NCBI GenBank assembly: GCA_963711065.1
Contig: CAVQCO010000003.1
Coordinates: forward strand, 124,001-188,000
Length of the DNA stretch: 64,000 nt
Direction of reading: 5' to 3'
DNA from: Bog-473 sp963711065
Lineage (GTDB): Bacteria > Actinomycetota > Acidimicrobiia > Acidimicrobiales > RAAP-2
Shown here: positions 33,461 to 42,364 of the stretch, in pieces
Numbering within the stretch: position 1 is the first letter of the stretch
How the letters are laid out: every line of letters begins with the position of its first letter
The notes under the pieces: model-generated
The model's database searches: none
The model's input: the letters and a program-made list of their open reading frames with translations, nothing else
What the model was told of the DNA's origin: nothing
Translations under genes and position numbers: made by a program

Positions 33461-34303
33461 TCACGACCGCTTGAGCTTCGACACGGCGAGCGGCGCGAAC
33501 AGCGCGATCAGTCCCGCCGACCACAGGAGCGAGGGCACCAGGTAGTACGACAGCGAGTGGCCGAGCAGCTGCTGCGCGGCCGGGCCGCCGGTCAGGAGGC
33601 GCACCGTGTTGACCATCTGCGTCATCGGCTGGTTCGTGGCGAAGCCCTGCATCCAGCCCGGCATCGTGGCCACCGGCACGTAGGCCGACGAGACGAAGCT
33701 GAGCGGGAACACGAGGAACGAGAGCCCCTGGGCCGCCTGGGGGCTGCCCGCCGCCAGGCCCATGAAGATGAACATCCAGACGAAGGCGAAGCCGTAGAGG
33801 ATGGTCAGGCCGAGCGCGGCCAGCGCGTCGGCCGTGCTGCCCCCGATCCGGAAGCCGACCGCGAAGCCGACCACCGTCATGACGAGCACGCCCCACGCGA
33901 CGAGCGCGGTGTCGGCGCTCACCCGCCCCGTGATGATGGACAGCAGCCGGATGGGCAGGCTGCGCAGGCGGTCGAAGAGCCCGCCCTCCAGGTCGTCGGC
34001 CACGCCGCTCGCGGCGCCCATTCCCTGGAAGAGCACGCCGGTCACGACGAAGCCGGGCACGAGGAAGTCGACGTAGGTGAGGTTCCCGGTGTGGGCCACC
34101 GCGCCGCCGAAGACGTAGCGGAAGATGAGCAGGAAGAGCACCCCCTGCGCGGTGCCGGCGACGATCAGGGCCGGTGTGCGGACGAACTTCTTGAGCGTCC
34201 GGGCCGCCACCTGGCTCGAGGCGGCGAGATACGACGCCCCGCGGTTCCCCCGTGGCCGGGGGAGCGCCTGGCGGGGCGGGTCGAGTGTGATGTCCATCGT
34301 CAT
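33461..34303 (-). CDS. ABC-2 type permease, DrrB-like (PadR-linked exporter)
   Basis: 280 residues starting at the ATG at 34303, with GAAGGAGG upstream and ATGA overlap with the ATPase. Six hydrophobic segments; FLLIFRYVFGGAVAHTGNLT, DLEGGLFDRLRSLPI and FPLSFVSSAYVPVATMPGWM are family landmarks. Similar to, but clearly distinct from, the permease at 28108. It is the last gene of the PadR - ATPase - permease string. Confidence 0.9.
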   Translation of the reverse strand: MTMDITLDPPRQALPRPRGNRGASYLAASSQVAARTLKKFVRTPALIVAGTAQGVLFLLIFRYVFGGAVAHTGNLTYVDFLVPGFVVTGVLFQGMGAASGVADDLEGGLFDRLRSLPIRLLSIITGRVSADTALVAWGVLVMTVVGFAVGFRIGGSTADALAALGLTILYGFAFVWMFIFMGLAAGSPQAAQGLSFLVFPLSFVSSAYVPVATMPGWMQGFATNQPMTQMVNTVRLLTGGPAAQQLLGHSLSYYLVPSLLWSAGLIALFAPLAVSKLKRS

Positions 34304-35289
34304 GCTGCGTCCTCCTTCGGACCGTCGGGGCTGGTGGGTGCCGGTGGGTCGGCGGTGGTGTGCCCGGTGAGGGCCAGGAACACCTCGTCGAGGGTGGGCC
34401 GGCGCAGCGCGATGTCCTCCACCTGGACCTGTGCCTCGTCGAGCGCGCGCACGACGACGGGCAACAGCCGCGAGCCGCCCGGCGCTGCGATGGAGCACCG
34501 GCGCGTCGCCGGGTCGGTGGCGGGCTCGGCCAGGCCGAGCGAGGCGAGCACGTCGGCGGCGAGGTGCATGGTGGGGACGTCGAGCGTGTGGAGCTCGACC
34601 ATGTCGGCGCCGACACGCGACTTGAGCGCGTCCGGCGTGCCCTGGGCGATGACGCGCCCGCCGTCGATGATGACGACGTAGGCCGCCAGGTGGTCGGCCT
34701 CGTCGAGGTACTGCGTCGTGAGCAGGATGTCGGTGCCGGCCCAGCTCATCTCGCGAATGCCGTCCCACACCTCGTTGCGGCTACCCGGGTCGAGCCCGGT
34801 CGTCGGCTCGTCGAGCAGCAGCAACCGTGGATGGCCCACGAGGCTGGCCCCGAGGTCGAGGCGCCGGCGCATGCCCCCCGAGTACGTCTTCACCCGCCGG
34901 TCGGCCGCGTCGACCAGGTCCATCTGCTCGAGGATCCGCTCGGCCGAGGCCACCGCCTCGTTCCGGCCCTGCCCGTACAGGCGGGCCACCATCACCAGGT
35001 TCTCCCGCCCGGTCATCATCTCCTCGACCGCCGCCGACTGGCCGGCGAGGCCGATCATGCGGCGGACCGCCATGGGCTCGCGGACCACGTCGTGCCCGTC
35101 GACCCGAAGCGTCCCGCCGTCGGGCTCGATGAGCGTGGCCACCATGCGGATGAAGGTGGTCTTGCCGGCCCCGTTGGGGCCGAGGATGGCGACCGGTTGG
35201 CCGGCCGGCAGTGTGAGGGTGAGCTCGGTCAGGGCCTGGACCTTCCCGAACCTCTTGGTGAGGCCGTCGGCCTCGATCAGGGCGTGCAT
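34300..35289 (-). CDS. ABC transporter ATPase, DrrA-like (PadR-linked exporter)
   Basis: 329 residues. Walker A GPNGAGKTTFI (about 38), signature YSGGMRRRLDLGASL, Walker B LLLLDEPTTGLDP, TTQYLDEAD switch and C-terminal PTLDEVFLALTGHT as in daunorubicin-resistance ATPases. Stop overlaps the permease start. It lies 145 bp after the PadR gene on the same strand, with no recognised feature in the gap. Intact. Confidence 0.93.
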   Translation of the reverse strand: MHALIEADGLTKRFGKVQALTELTLTLPAGQPVAILGPNGAGKTTFIRMVATLIEPDGGTLRVDGHDVVREPMAVRRMIGLAGQSAAVEEMMTGRENLVMVARLYGQGRNEAVASAERILEQMDLVDAADRRVKTYSGGMRRRLDLGASLVGHPRLLLLDEPTTGLDPGSRNEVWDGIREMSWAGTDILLTTQYLDEADHLAAYVVIIDGGRVIAQGTPDALKSRVGADMVELHTLDVPTMHLAADVLASLGLAEPATDPATRRCSIAAPGGSRLLPVVVRALDEAQVQVEDIALRRPTLDEVFLALTGHTTADPPAPTSPDGPKEDAA

Positions 35290-35434
35290 CGTCGCGCGCC
35301 TCCTTTCGTCGTGCGGTGGAGCCCCGACGGAGGTCGCCTACGCTGCGGAGTGCTGCCTCGGGCGAAGGTCCCTCGTGGATCGGGCTCGTGGTCGTGTGGG
35401 CTCGGGGCCGCGTGGTGCAACACGCGGCCCCGGG

Positions 35435-36076
35435 TCATTCAGGGTTGGTGTCGAAGGTGAAGTGCACCTCCTCGGGGTTGAAGCCTTCGGTGTGGAACAT
35501 CCGCCACATGTCGAGACCCTCGAGCGTGCCCGCGACGATCTCCTCGATCAGGTCGTTGACGAACTTCAGCTCGGCGACGAGCTGCCGCTCCTCGTACTCG
35601 GTCTCGAGCTCGAACAGGCGGGGCAGGCCCGCCGCCTTGGCCGCCTTCATGGCGCCCCGCATGCCGGCCAGCTTGACCTTGAGGCCCTCGGCGCGGCCCC
35701 GCAGCGCCATGAGGGCGTCGTCGGGGTCGAGCGAGGGGAGGAAGGAGAGGCCCGCCATGAAGGCCGGGTACTCCTTGGCCGGCACGCCGATCAGCTCGGT
35801 CATCCAGTCGTCCATCTCCCGCGCGCCGTCGTCGGTGATGGCGTACACGGTCCGCTCCGGCCGCTTGCCCTCGCGGACGGTGCCGGTGGCCTTGATGAAG
35901 CCCCGCTTCTCGAGCGCCTCGACCACCGCGTAGAGCGAGCCGTAGTTGAGGCGGACGCTCTCCTGCTTGGCCCGCTGCCGCAGCGTCTGGGCCACCTCGT
36001 AGGGGTGCATGGGCCGCTCGTAGAGGCTGACGAGCACCGCGAGGGCGAGGGGGTTGGAGCGGGACCATCTCGGCAT
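35435..36076 (-). CDS. PadR-family regulator
   Basis: 213 residues. The winged helix shows PADR features: LALAVLVSLYERPMHPYEVAQ, NYGSLYAVVEALEKRGFI and GKRPERTVYAITDDG, followed by a long helical C-terminal domain (PadR-s1 type). Members repress transporters or detoxification genes and release DNA on ligand binding. The ABC exporter downstream is the likely target; an inverted repeat lies just before the start. It is divergent from the deacetylase gene at 36181. Confidence 0.92.
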   Translation of the reverse strand: MPRWSRSNPLALAVLVSLYERPMHPYEVAQTLRQRAKQESVRLNYGSLYAVVEALEKRGFIKATGTVREGKRPERTVYAITDDGAREMDDWMTELIGVPAKEYPAFMAGLSFLPSLDPDDALMALRGRAEGLKVKLAGMRGAMKAAKAAGLPRLFELETEYEERQLVAELKFVNDLIEEIVAGTLEGLDMWRMFHTEGFNPEEVHFTFDTNPE

Positions 36077-36086
36077 CGTCGTTCAT

Positions 36087-36106
36087 AGTATTCTATTCAG
36101 AGTAAT
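36087..36106. promoter_or_regulatory. Candidate PadR operator
   Basis: AGTATTCTATTCAGAGTAAT: 8-bp arms (six matching) around a 4-bp centre, in a short AT-rich block 10 bp before the padR start and 75 bp before the divergent gene. Confidence 0.5.
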
Positions 36107-36180
36107 CGGTAAAGAGTGTTCTGAGAGATGGCGGTGCGACCTCGGGGTTTGGCGACCCGGACCCCGGCGTAACCTGCGCC

Positions 36181-36987
36181 GTGGTGGCTCCTTCGGTCCT
36201 CCACGTCGCACCGCACCCCGACGACGAGGCGGTCGGCTGCCCCGGCGCGCTCCTCCACCTGCGCGACCGGGGCTGGACGGTGGTGAGCGTCGTCGCCAGC
36301 CTGGGCTTCGAGGCGCAGTGGGCCCGCCGGCGGGCCGAGTCGGAGGAGGCGGCGGGCCGCGCCGGCTTCGAGCCGGTCTTCCTCGACCCGCCCCTGAACC
36401 TCGACCTCGACGGCGACCTCGCCGAGGCGGTCCGCAGGGTCGCCACCGAGGTCCCCCCGCTCGTGCGGGAGCACGGTGCGTCCATCGTGGTGTCACCCTC
36501 GCCGCACGACGTGCACCACGGCCACGAGGCGATCGGCCGCGGCGTCCAGCGCGCCCTGGCGGTGCTGCCCCCGACGGTGCGCTGGTGGATGTGGGGGGTG
36601 TGGGGCGACCTGCCGGCACCCAACGTCTTCTACGCCTTCGACCAGAAGGTGATGGACCGCGCCCTGCACATCCTCGATGCCTACGCCGGCGAGCTGGAGC
36701 GCAACGACTACCGCCCCTCGTTGTCCGGCCGGGCCGCCGCCAACGCCGTCATGGGCTCCGAGCGCGTCTTCGGCTTCGGGTCGCCGGCCGCCACGACGCA
36801 CCCCTATGCCGAGCTGCTCACCGAGGTACGGCTCATGGACGGGCGCTTCCGGGCCTCCGAGCCCCACCACCTCGACGAGGGGCCCGAGCCGGCCGACGCG
36901 TACGACCTCGACCTCACCCCGTGGCTCGACTCGCCCAGCGTGCACGAGCTCGTCGGGCACATCCGCGAGGTGCGCGCCGAGACGTGA
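36181..36987 (+). CDS. PIG-L/LmbE-type zinc N-deacetylase
   Basis: 268 residues from a GTG. The zinc motif PHPDDE is at 11-16 and the second histidine set HDVHHGHEA near 110. The family deacetylates N-acetylglucosamine-type substrates (MshB, mycothiol conjugate amidase Mca, teicoplanin enzymes). The length is close to MshB/Mca, but the VHHGHEA segment and absence of other MshB motifs leave the substrate open. First gene of an overlapping operon with two PhyH-like dioxygenases and an LLM oxidoreductase. Confidence 0.85.
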   Translation: MVAPSVLHVAPHPDDEAVGCPGALLHLRDRGWTVVSVVASLGFEAQWARRRAESEEAAGRAGFEPVFLDPPLNLDLDGDLAEAVRRVATEVPPLVREHGASIVVSPSPHDVHHGHEAIGRGVQRALAVLPPTVRWWMWGVWGDLPAPNVFYAFDQKVMDRALHILDAYAGELERNDYRPSLSGRAAANAVMGSERVFGFGSPAATTHPYAELLTEVRLMDGRFRASEPHHLDEGPEPADAYDLDLTPWLDSPSVHELVGHIREVRAET

Positions 36988-37802
36988 CGACGCCGGCCCC
37001 CCTCGCCCCGCCGCTCGTCGAGCGGTTCCGGCAGGACGGCTTCGTCGTCGTGCCCGGCCTGCTCGACGCCGGTGAGCTCGCCCGCTTCGGTGCCGCCGTC
37101 GACGCCGGGGTGGCCCGGCGCAGCCGCGGCGACTCGCGCCCGCTGGCGCAGAAGTCGCGCTACGAGCAGAGCTTCACCCAGTGCCAGAACCTCTGGGAGG
37201 ACTGCCCCGACGTCCGCCCGCTGACGTTCCACCCGCGCATCGCCGAGACGGCCGCCCGCCTGCTCGGCGTGGACGCGGTGCGGCTCTGGCACGACCAGGC
37301 GCTCTACAAGGAGGCGGGCGGGCGCCAGACGGATCCGCACCAGGACCAGCCCTACTGGCCGATCGTCGAGACCGACACCATCACCGCGTGGATCCCCTTC
37401 GACGGCTCGACCACGGCAAACGGCGCCATGGGCTACCTGCCGGGCAGCCACCGGCTCGGGTTGCGCGAGTTCGTCGACATCTTCAGCGGGCGGGGCGAGG
37501 ACCCCCTGGCACGGCACGAGCTGGAGGACCTGGCGCCGGTCTGGGTCGAAGTGCCCGCCGGCGCCGTCGCCTTCCACCACGGCCTCACCTTCCACTTGGC
37601 CCGCCCCAACACGACGGGTACGGTCCGTCGCGTGCACACGGCGATCTACTTCGCGGACGGGTCGACGCGCGGCGAGGGCCGCTTCCCGCACCCCGCGGTC
37701 GAGCGCGCCGGGATCGCGCTGGGCGCGGTGATCGCGAGCGACGTGACGCCGATCGCCTGGCCGCTCCCCGGGGGACGTCTGCCCGAGGCGCCCGCCGTAT
37801 GA
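36984..37802 (+). CDS. Phytanoyl-CoA dioxygenase family protein 1
   Basis: 272 residues from a GTG overlapping the previous stop (GTGA). FRQDGFVVVPGLLDAGELA is the usual PhyH start; iron ligands are seen in TDPHQDQPYW (H-x-D) and the distal His of HHGLTFHLARPN. GYLPGSHRLG and an Arg for 2-oxoglutarate follow family pattern. Such enzymes hydroxylate acyl-CoA or other carboxylic compounds with 2-oxoglutarate and O2. Stop overlaps the next start (ATGA). Confidence 0.9.
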   Translation: MTTPAPLAPPLVERFRQDGFVVVPGLLDAGELARFGAAVDAGVARRSRGDSRPLAQKSRYEQSFTQCQNLWEDCPDVRPLTFHPRIAETAARLLGVDAVRLWHDQALYKEAGGRQTDPHQDQPYWPIVETDTITAWIPFDGSTTANGAMGYLPGSHRLGLREFVDIFSGRGEDPLARHELEDLAPVWVEVPAGAVAFHHGLTFHLARPNTTGTVRRVHTAIYFADGSTRGEGRFPHPAVERAGIALGAVIASDVTPIAWPLPGGRLPEAPAV

Positions 37803-38594
37803 GCGGCGCGCTCGACGGCCGAGCAGCGGGCGTCCTGGGACGAGCGCGGCTACTTCCGCATCGCCGGCTTCGCCGCGCCCGAGGTGTGCGAGGCCATGCT
37901 GCGCCGCGTCACGCGGATCGTGCGCGAGCCGGAGCTGGCGGACGCGGTCGGCGTGAAGCTGGTGCCGGAGAGCAACAAGGCGGGCCTGGCGGTGGCCAAC
38001 CCCGAGGACGCCATGTCCAAGATCTTCAAGCTCCACCGCGACGGCGTCTTCGCCCACTTCGCCCACTCCCCCGCCGTGGTCGACCCGGTGGCGGAGCTGA
38101 TCGCCCCCGACATCGACGTCTTCTTGTCCCAGTTCATCTTCAAGACGGCCGGCGCCTGGGGGCAACCCTGGCACCAGGACTCCTTCTACTTCCCCTTCGA
38201 GCCGGCGCGGCCCGTCGTCGGCGTCTGGCTCGCCGTCACGGAGGCGACGCTGACCAACGGCTGCCTGCACGTGCTGCCCGGGTCACACACCGAGCCCGTG
38301 CACACCCACGTGCCCGACCGCAGGCCCGGGGCGAACTACGGCTACTTCGAGATCGTCGACCACGACATGGCCGGGTCGGAGCCGGTGCTGATGGCGCCGG
38401 GCGACCTCTTGGTCTTCGACAGCCATGTGATGCACTGCTCCACGGACAACGGGTCCCAGGGCATGCGGGCGGCCATGGTGTACCACTACGCGGCCTCGGG
38501 CACGGTCGACCACACCGAGGAGTACTTCCCCACGGTCAACGACTGGGTGCCGGCGCGCCGCGGCGGGCGGGCGGCCGTGCCGCAGCCGGCCTGA
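37799..38594 (+). CDS. Phytanoyl-CoA dioxygenase family protein 2, frameshift near start
   Basis: The ATG at 37799 overlaps the previous stop, but the family start WDERGYFRIAGFAAPEV is in the next frame, so one extra base lies near 37815. The rest is intact: iron ligands in PWHQDSFYFP (H-x-D) and HVMHCS, plus LHVLPGSHTEPV. About 264 residues if repaired. Only moderately similar to the neighbouring PhyH protein; the pair could act in sequence on one substrate or on different positions. Confidence 0.82.
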
Positions 38595-39632
38595 TGGCGC
38601 TGAAATTCGACGCCATGCTGCCGGCGCAGCCGCTGCGCCAGGCCGGCAAGCTCGGGGCCCGGGCGGCCCGCGCCGGCCTCTCGGGCCTGGTCGTCACCGA
38701 GGCGGGCCGGACGGCGTACCTCACCTGCGGCGCGCTGGCCGTGGCGGCCGACATCGACATCCTGACCGGCATCGCCGTCGCCTTCCCGCGCAGCCCGATG
38801 GTGACGGCCGCGGCGGCGTGGGAGCTGGCGGAGGCCAGCGGCGGCCGTTTCCGTCTCGGCCTGGGCGCCCAGGTGCGCGCGCACATCGAGCGGCGCTACG
38901 GGTCCGAGTTCGACCCCCCGGGTCCCCGACTGCGCGAATACGTCCTGGCGGTCAAGCAGATCTTCGAGTCCTTCCGCACGGGGGCGCCGCTGGACGATTG
39001 AGGGCGAGTTCTACGCGCTGTCGCTCCTGCCGCCCATGTGGGCGCCGGGGCCCATCGACGTCCCGCCCCCGCCCGTCGACGTGGCCGCGGTCAACCCCTG
39101 GATGCTGCGCATGGCCGGGCAGGTGGCCGACGGCGTCCACGTGCACCCGCTCAACCACGCGACGTACCTGCGCGAGACGGTGCTGCCCGAGCTCGGCGCC
39201 GGCGCGGCGCGGGCCGGGCGCAGCGTCGACGACCTCGAGGTGATCGTGCCCGCCTTCCTGTGCGTGGGTGACACCGAGCAGGAGCGCCACGACTGGCGGG
39301 AGCGGGCGCGGGTCCAGATCGCCTTCTACGGGTCCACGCCCAACTACGCGTTCATCTTCGAACAGCTGGACCGGGAGGGGACGACCGAGCGGATCCGCGA
39401 GCGCCAGCGCGCCGGCGACGTCGAGGGCATGGCCAAGGTGATCGACGACGACCTGCTCGAGCAATTCACCACCACGGGCGCCTGGGACGACATCGCCGAC
39501 GCCGTCGTGGCCAAGTACGGCGGCATGGCGACCAGGGTCGTCAGCTACTTCACCGGGTCCGACGTCATGCGCGACCCCGGGGTCATGGAGCGCTGGGGCG
39601 AGCTGGCCCGCCGGGTCACCGCGCTCGGGTAG
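38594..39632 (+). CDS. LLM-class F420-dependent oxidoreductase, one frameshift
   Basis: The ATG at 38594 shares a base with the previous stop (TGATG). N-terminal half: barrel segments SGLVVTEAGRTAYLTCGALA, GIAVAFPRSPMVTA and FRLGLGAQVRAHIERRYGS, as in TIGR03617-type enzymes. After LDD a TGA interrupts near 38995; the next frame continues EGEFYALSLLPPMW and GQVADGVHVHPLNHATYLRE to 39632. One extra base explains it. About 345 residues when joined. F420 rather than FMN is expected from the subfamily; the substrate is unknown. Confidence 0.82.
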
Positions 39633-39638
39633 GCGCGA

Positions 39639-40086
39639 TCAGGGGCGGCGGCGGAACAAGCGGCGCTTGGGCTTCTCGTCCTCGTCGGGCTCCCCGGCGT
39701 CGGCGGGTTCCTCTGACGCCGAGCGCGGCGTCGAGCTCGGTGAAGGCCGCGTCGTCCTCGTCCGACGGCTCGGCGAGCTCGCGATGGATCGTCGGCCGCG
39801 GCGTGCCGCGGTTCGATCCGGCCGCGGGTGCCGATACGGCCGGCGCGGCGGCCGGCCGGGCCGGCGCGTCGGTGCGCTCGAAGAGGTTGGAGAGCCGGTC
39901 CTCGACGGCGTCGATGTCGGCGGTGGCGGCGGCGAGGGCCCGCTGGAGCTCCGGCACATGCTCCGGCATGCGGAGCGAGCCGCCCCGGCCCGCCGGGCGC
40001 ACCCGGTCGGTCCACTCGGACCCGCTCCAGTAGCGTTCCCGGCTCTCGTCCTCGGGGTCGGGCAGCCACCCGGGGCCGTTGTCCAT
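39639..40086 (-). CDS. DUF2510 protein with acidic-basic tail, one frameshift
   Basis: About 149 residues. The start (GWLPDPEDESRERYWSGSEW) is the DUF2510 motif W-x-x-D-P...RYWDG-x-x-W. A helix (ELQRALAAATADIDAVEDRL) and a Pro/Ala-rich region follow. Near 39722 the frame shifts by one base and the tail reads SEEPADAGEPDEDEKPKRRL, ending FRRRP. The ATG at 40086 has GGAGGAGGG upstream. DUF2510 often stands before membrane segments, but none is seen here. Function unknown. Confidence 0.7.
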
Positions 40087-40292
40087 AGGTCCCTCCTCCG
40101 ATCCACTAGGGATCCCCCGCGCGCCAGTTTCGCACGGGACAGGGGAAATGTCCCCTCGGTGTGCGGCGGGCCTCCCGGCGGCGGTAGAAATGACGGTCCG
40201 CCGGTGCCGTGAGGGCAGCAGCGGGCGGCCGAATAGCCTGGGTTGCCCCACGGGGGCCGGGCAAGCACTCGAGAGAGCGAGGTAGGACTGCG

Positions 40293-40604
40293 GTGGCGAT
40301 GCAATTGAAGGCAGGGACGAGGCTGCGCAGCGCAACCGACGCCTGCGAGGTCGTCGTGGTCAAGGCACCGGCCGGAGTGGTCGACCTGCGCTGCGGGGGG
40401 CATCCCCTGCTCCCCGTCGACGCCGAGGTCACGCCCCAGGGCATGCAGGCGGGCTTCGACCAGGGGACGCAGCTCGGCAAGCGCTACAGCGACGACGAGC
40501 TCGGCCTCGAGGTGCTGTGCACCAAGGCCGGCGAGGGATCGATCTCGGTGGGCGAGACCATCCTCGAGGTCAAGGGCGCCAAACCCCTCCCCGCGTCGGA
40601 CTGA
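40293..40604 (+). CDS. Small conserved protein next to acyl-CoA synthetase
   Basis: 103 residues from the GTG at 40293 (TAGGA five bases upstream); an ATG at 40299 is also possible. LKAGTRLRSATDACEVVVVK and VVDLRCGGHPLLPVD look like a small beta-rich protein with one conserved cysteine, of a type seen next to fatty-acyl-CoA synthetases in actinobacteria. It ends four bases before the synthetase ATG, so a functional link is likely. No known catalytic motif. Confidence 0.72.
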   Translation: MAMQLKAGTRLRSATDACEVVVVKAPAGVVDLRCGGHPLLPVDAEVTPQGMQAGFDQGTQLGKRYSDDELGLEVLCTKAGEGSISVGETILEVKGAKPLPASD

Positions 40605-40608
40605 CCGA

Positions 40609-42147
40609 ATGAACATCGCCATGCTGCTCGAGATGGCGGCCGAGGGAGAGCCCGAGCGCATCGTGCTCGGGTCGCGCGACGGTGGCCTGACCGCTGCGGG
40701 CCTCCTCGAGCGGGCCCGGCGGGCCGCCGTCTACTTCGAGAAGAGCGGCGCAGCGGTCGTCGGCTACTTCGGGGTGAACTCCGACGTGCTACCGGTGGCG
40801 CTGTTCGGCGCGGCGCTGGCGGGCCTCCCGTTCGCGCCCATCAACTACCGGGCCCCCGACGAGCAGCTGGCGGGCATCCTCCGACGCGTGGCGGGTGGCT
40901 TGATGATCGCCGACGACGAGGAGGTGGACCGGCTCCGGGCCTGCGGTGCGGAGGAGGTCGTCACGAAGGGAGAGCTCGCGACCGCCCTGGCCGAGCCGAC
41001 GGCGGGTGAGCACCCCTTCGTCGACCCCGAGGAGATCGCCGTGCTGCTGTTCACGAGCGGGACGACGTCGGAGCCCAAGGCGGCGGTGCTGCGCCACCGG
41101 CATCTCGTCTCCTACATCATCTCGAGCGTCGAGTTCCTCGGGTGCGAGGCGGGCGAGGCGCAGCTGATCTGCGTCCCGCCGTACCACATCGCCGGGATCG
41201 CGGCCGTGCTGAGCTCGCTCTACGCCGGCCGGCGCATCATGTACCTGCCGGCCTTCGACGCCGCGGCGTGGGTGCGCCTGGCGGCCGAGGAGCGGATCAC
41301 GCACGCCATGGTGGTGCCGACGATGCTCGGGCGCATCCTGGCGGCCGTCGAGGAGGCCGGCACCGAACCGCCGGCCCTGCGCCACCTCTCCTACGGCGGC
41401 GGGCCCATGCCGCGCGAGCTCGTCGAGCGCACGCTGCGCGACATGCCCCACGTCGACCTCGTCAACGCCTACGGGCTCACCGAGACCAGCTCGACCATCG
41501 CCATGCTGACCCCCGACGACCACCGCGAGGCCTTCGCCAGCGACGACCCGGCGGTGCGGGCGCGGCTCGGCTCGGTCGGGCGCCCCCTCCCCTCCCTGGA
41601 GGTGGAGGTGCGCGGCGTGGACGACGAGGTGCTGCCGCCGGGCGAGAAGGGCGAGATCTGGGTCCGCGGCGAGCAGGTGGCCGGTGAGTACGTCGGGAAC
41701 AGCGTGCTGACCGAGGACGGGTGGTTCCGCACCCGCGACGCGGGATGGTTCGACCGCGAGGGCTTCTTGTACGTCGACGGCCGGCTGGACGACGTGATCG
41801 TGCGGGGCGGGGAGAACATCTCGCCCGGCGAGGTGGAGGACGTGCTCATGGCCCACCCGGCCGTGCACGAGGTGGCCGTCATCGGCATCCCCGACGCCGA
41901 GTGGGGGGAGGCGGTGGCGGCCGTCGTCGTCCTGCACGGGGGCGCCGCGGCCACCGAGCCCGAGCTGCAGGACTGGGTGCGGTCCCGGCTGCGCTCGACC
42001 AAGATGCCCTGTGTGGTGGAGTTCCGGGACGAGCTGCCCTACTCGCCGACGGGGAAGCTGCTGCGGCGTGTCCTACGCGACGAGCTGGCGGAGGCGGCGG
42101 GCGGAACGCCGTCGTTCGGCGAGCCCGGGGTGCGAGAGGGCGCCTGA
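40609..42147 (+). CDS. Acyl-CoA synthetase (AMP-forming)
   Basis: 512 residues. ANL-family motifs in order: P-loop LLFTSGTTSEPKAAV (A3), YGLTETSS (A5), GWFRTRDAGWFDREGFLYV with the adenosine-binding Asp (A7), GRLDDVIVRGGENISP hinge (A8) and the C-terminal Lys in YSPTGKLLRR (A10). It activates a carboxylic acid to its CoA thioester. It forms a pair with the small protein at 40293. Intact. Confidence 0.93.
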   Translation: MNIAMLLEMAAEGEPERIVLGSRDGGLTAAGLLERARRAAVYFEKSGAAVVGYFGVNSDVLPVALFGAALAGLPFAPINYRAPDEQLAGILRRVAGGLMIADDEEVDRLRACGAEEVVTKGELATALAEPTAGEHPFVDPEEIAVLLFTSGTTSEPKAAVLRHRHLVSYIISSVEFLGCEAGEAQLICVPPYHIAGIAAVLSSLYAGRRIMYLPAFDAAAWVRLAAEERITHAMVVPTMLGRILAAVEEAGTEPPALRHLSYGGGPMPRELVERTLRDMPHVDLVNAYGLTETSSTIAMLTPDDHREAFASDDPAVRARLGSVGRPLPSLEVEVRGVDDEVLPPGEKGEIWVRGEQVAGEYVGNSVLTEDGWFRTRDAGWFDREGFLYVDGRLDDVIVRGGENISPGEVEDVLMAHPAVHEVAVIGIPDAEWGEAVAAVVVLHGGAAATEPELQDWVRSRLRSTKMPCVVEFRDELPYSPTGKLLRRVLRDELAEAAGGTPSFGEPGVREGA

Positions 42148-42261
42148 CCGCACATTCTTCTTCGATGGTGATGTGACCGACGGCCCACTAGCGCCACGTG
42201 CGCGGAGGAGCGGCCGTCGCACTAACCCCTGGTCGTGTGCTGCCTCGAGGCGTGGTCACGG

Positions 42262-42296
42262 TTGAGGCACGAACCGGATTAGAGTATCCTAAATCC
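42262..42296 (+). promoter_or_regulatory. Promoter and possible operator of the branched-chain-type ABC importer
   Basis: TTGAGG (42262-42267), 17-bp spacer, TATCCT (42285-42290). An imperfect 21-bp inverted repeat GGATT...AATCC (42276-42296) overlaps the -10. The rest of 42148-42261 shows nothing recognised. Confidence 0.5.
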
Positions 42297-42364
42297 GATG
42301 ACCTGCTCCGGGGGGAGTCGCGTAGCCGGCGGCCGAGGACGATGAGTCGGCAAGTCCCGACACC

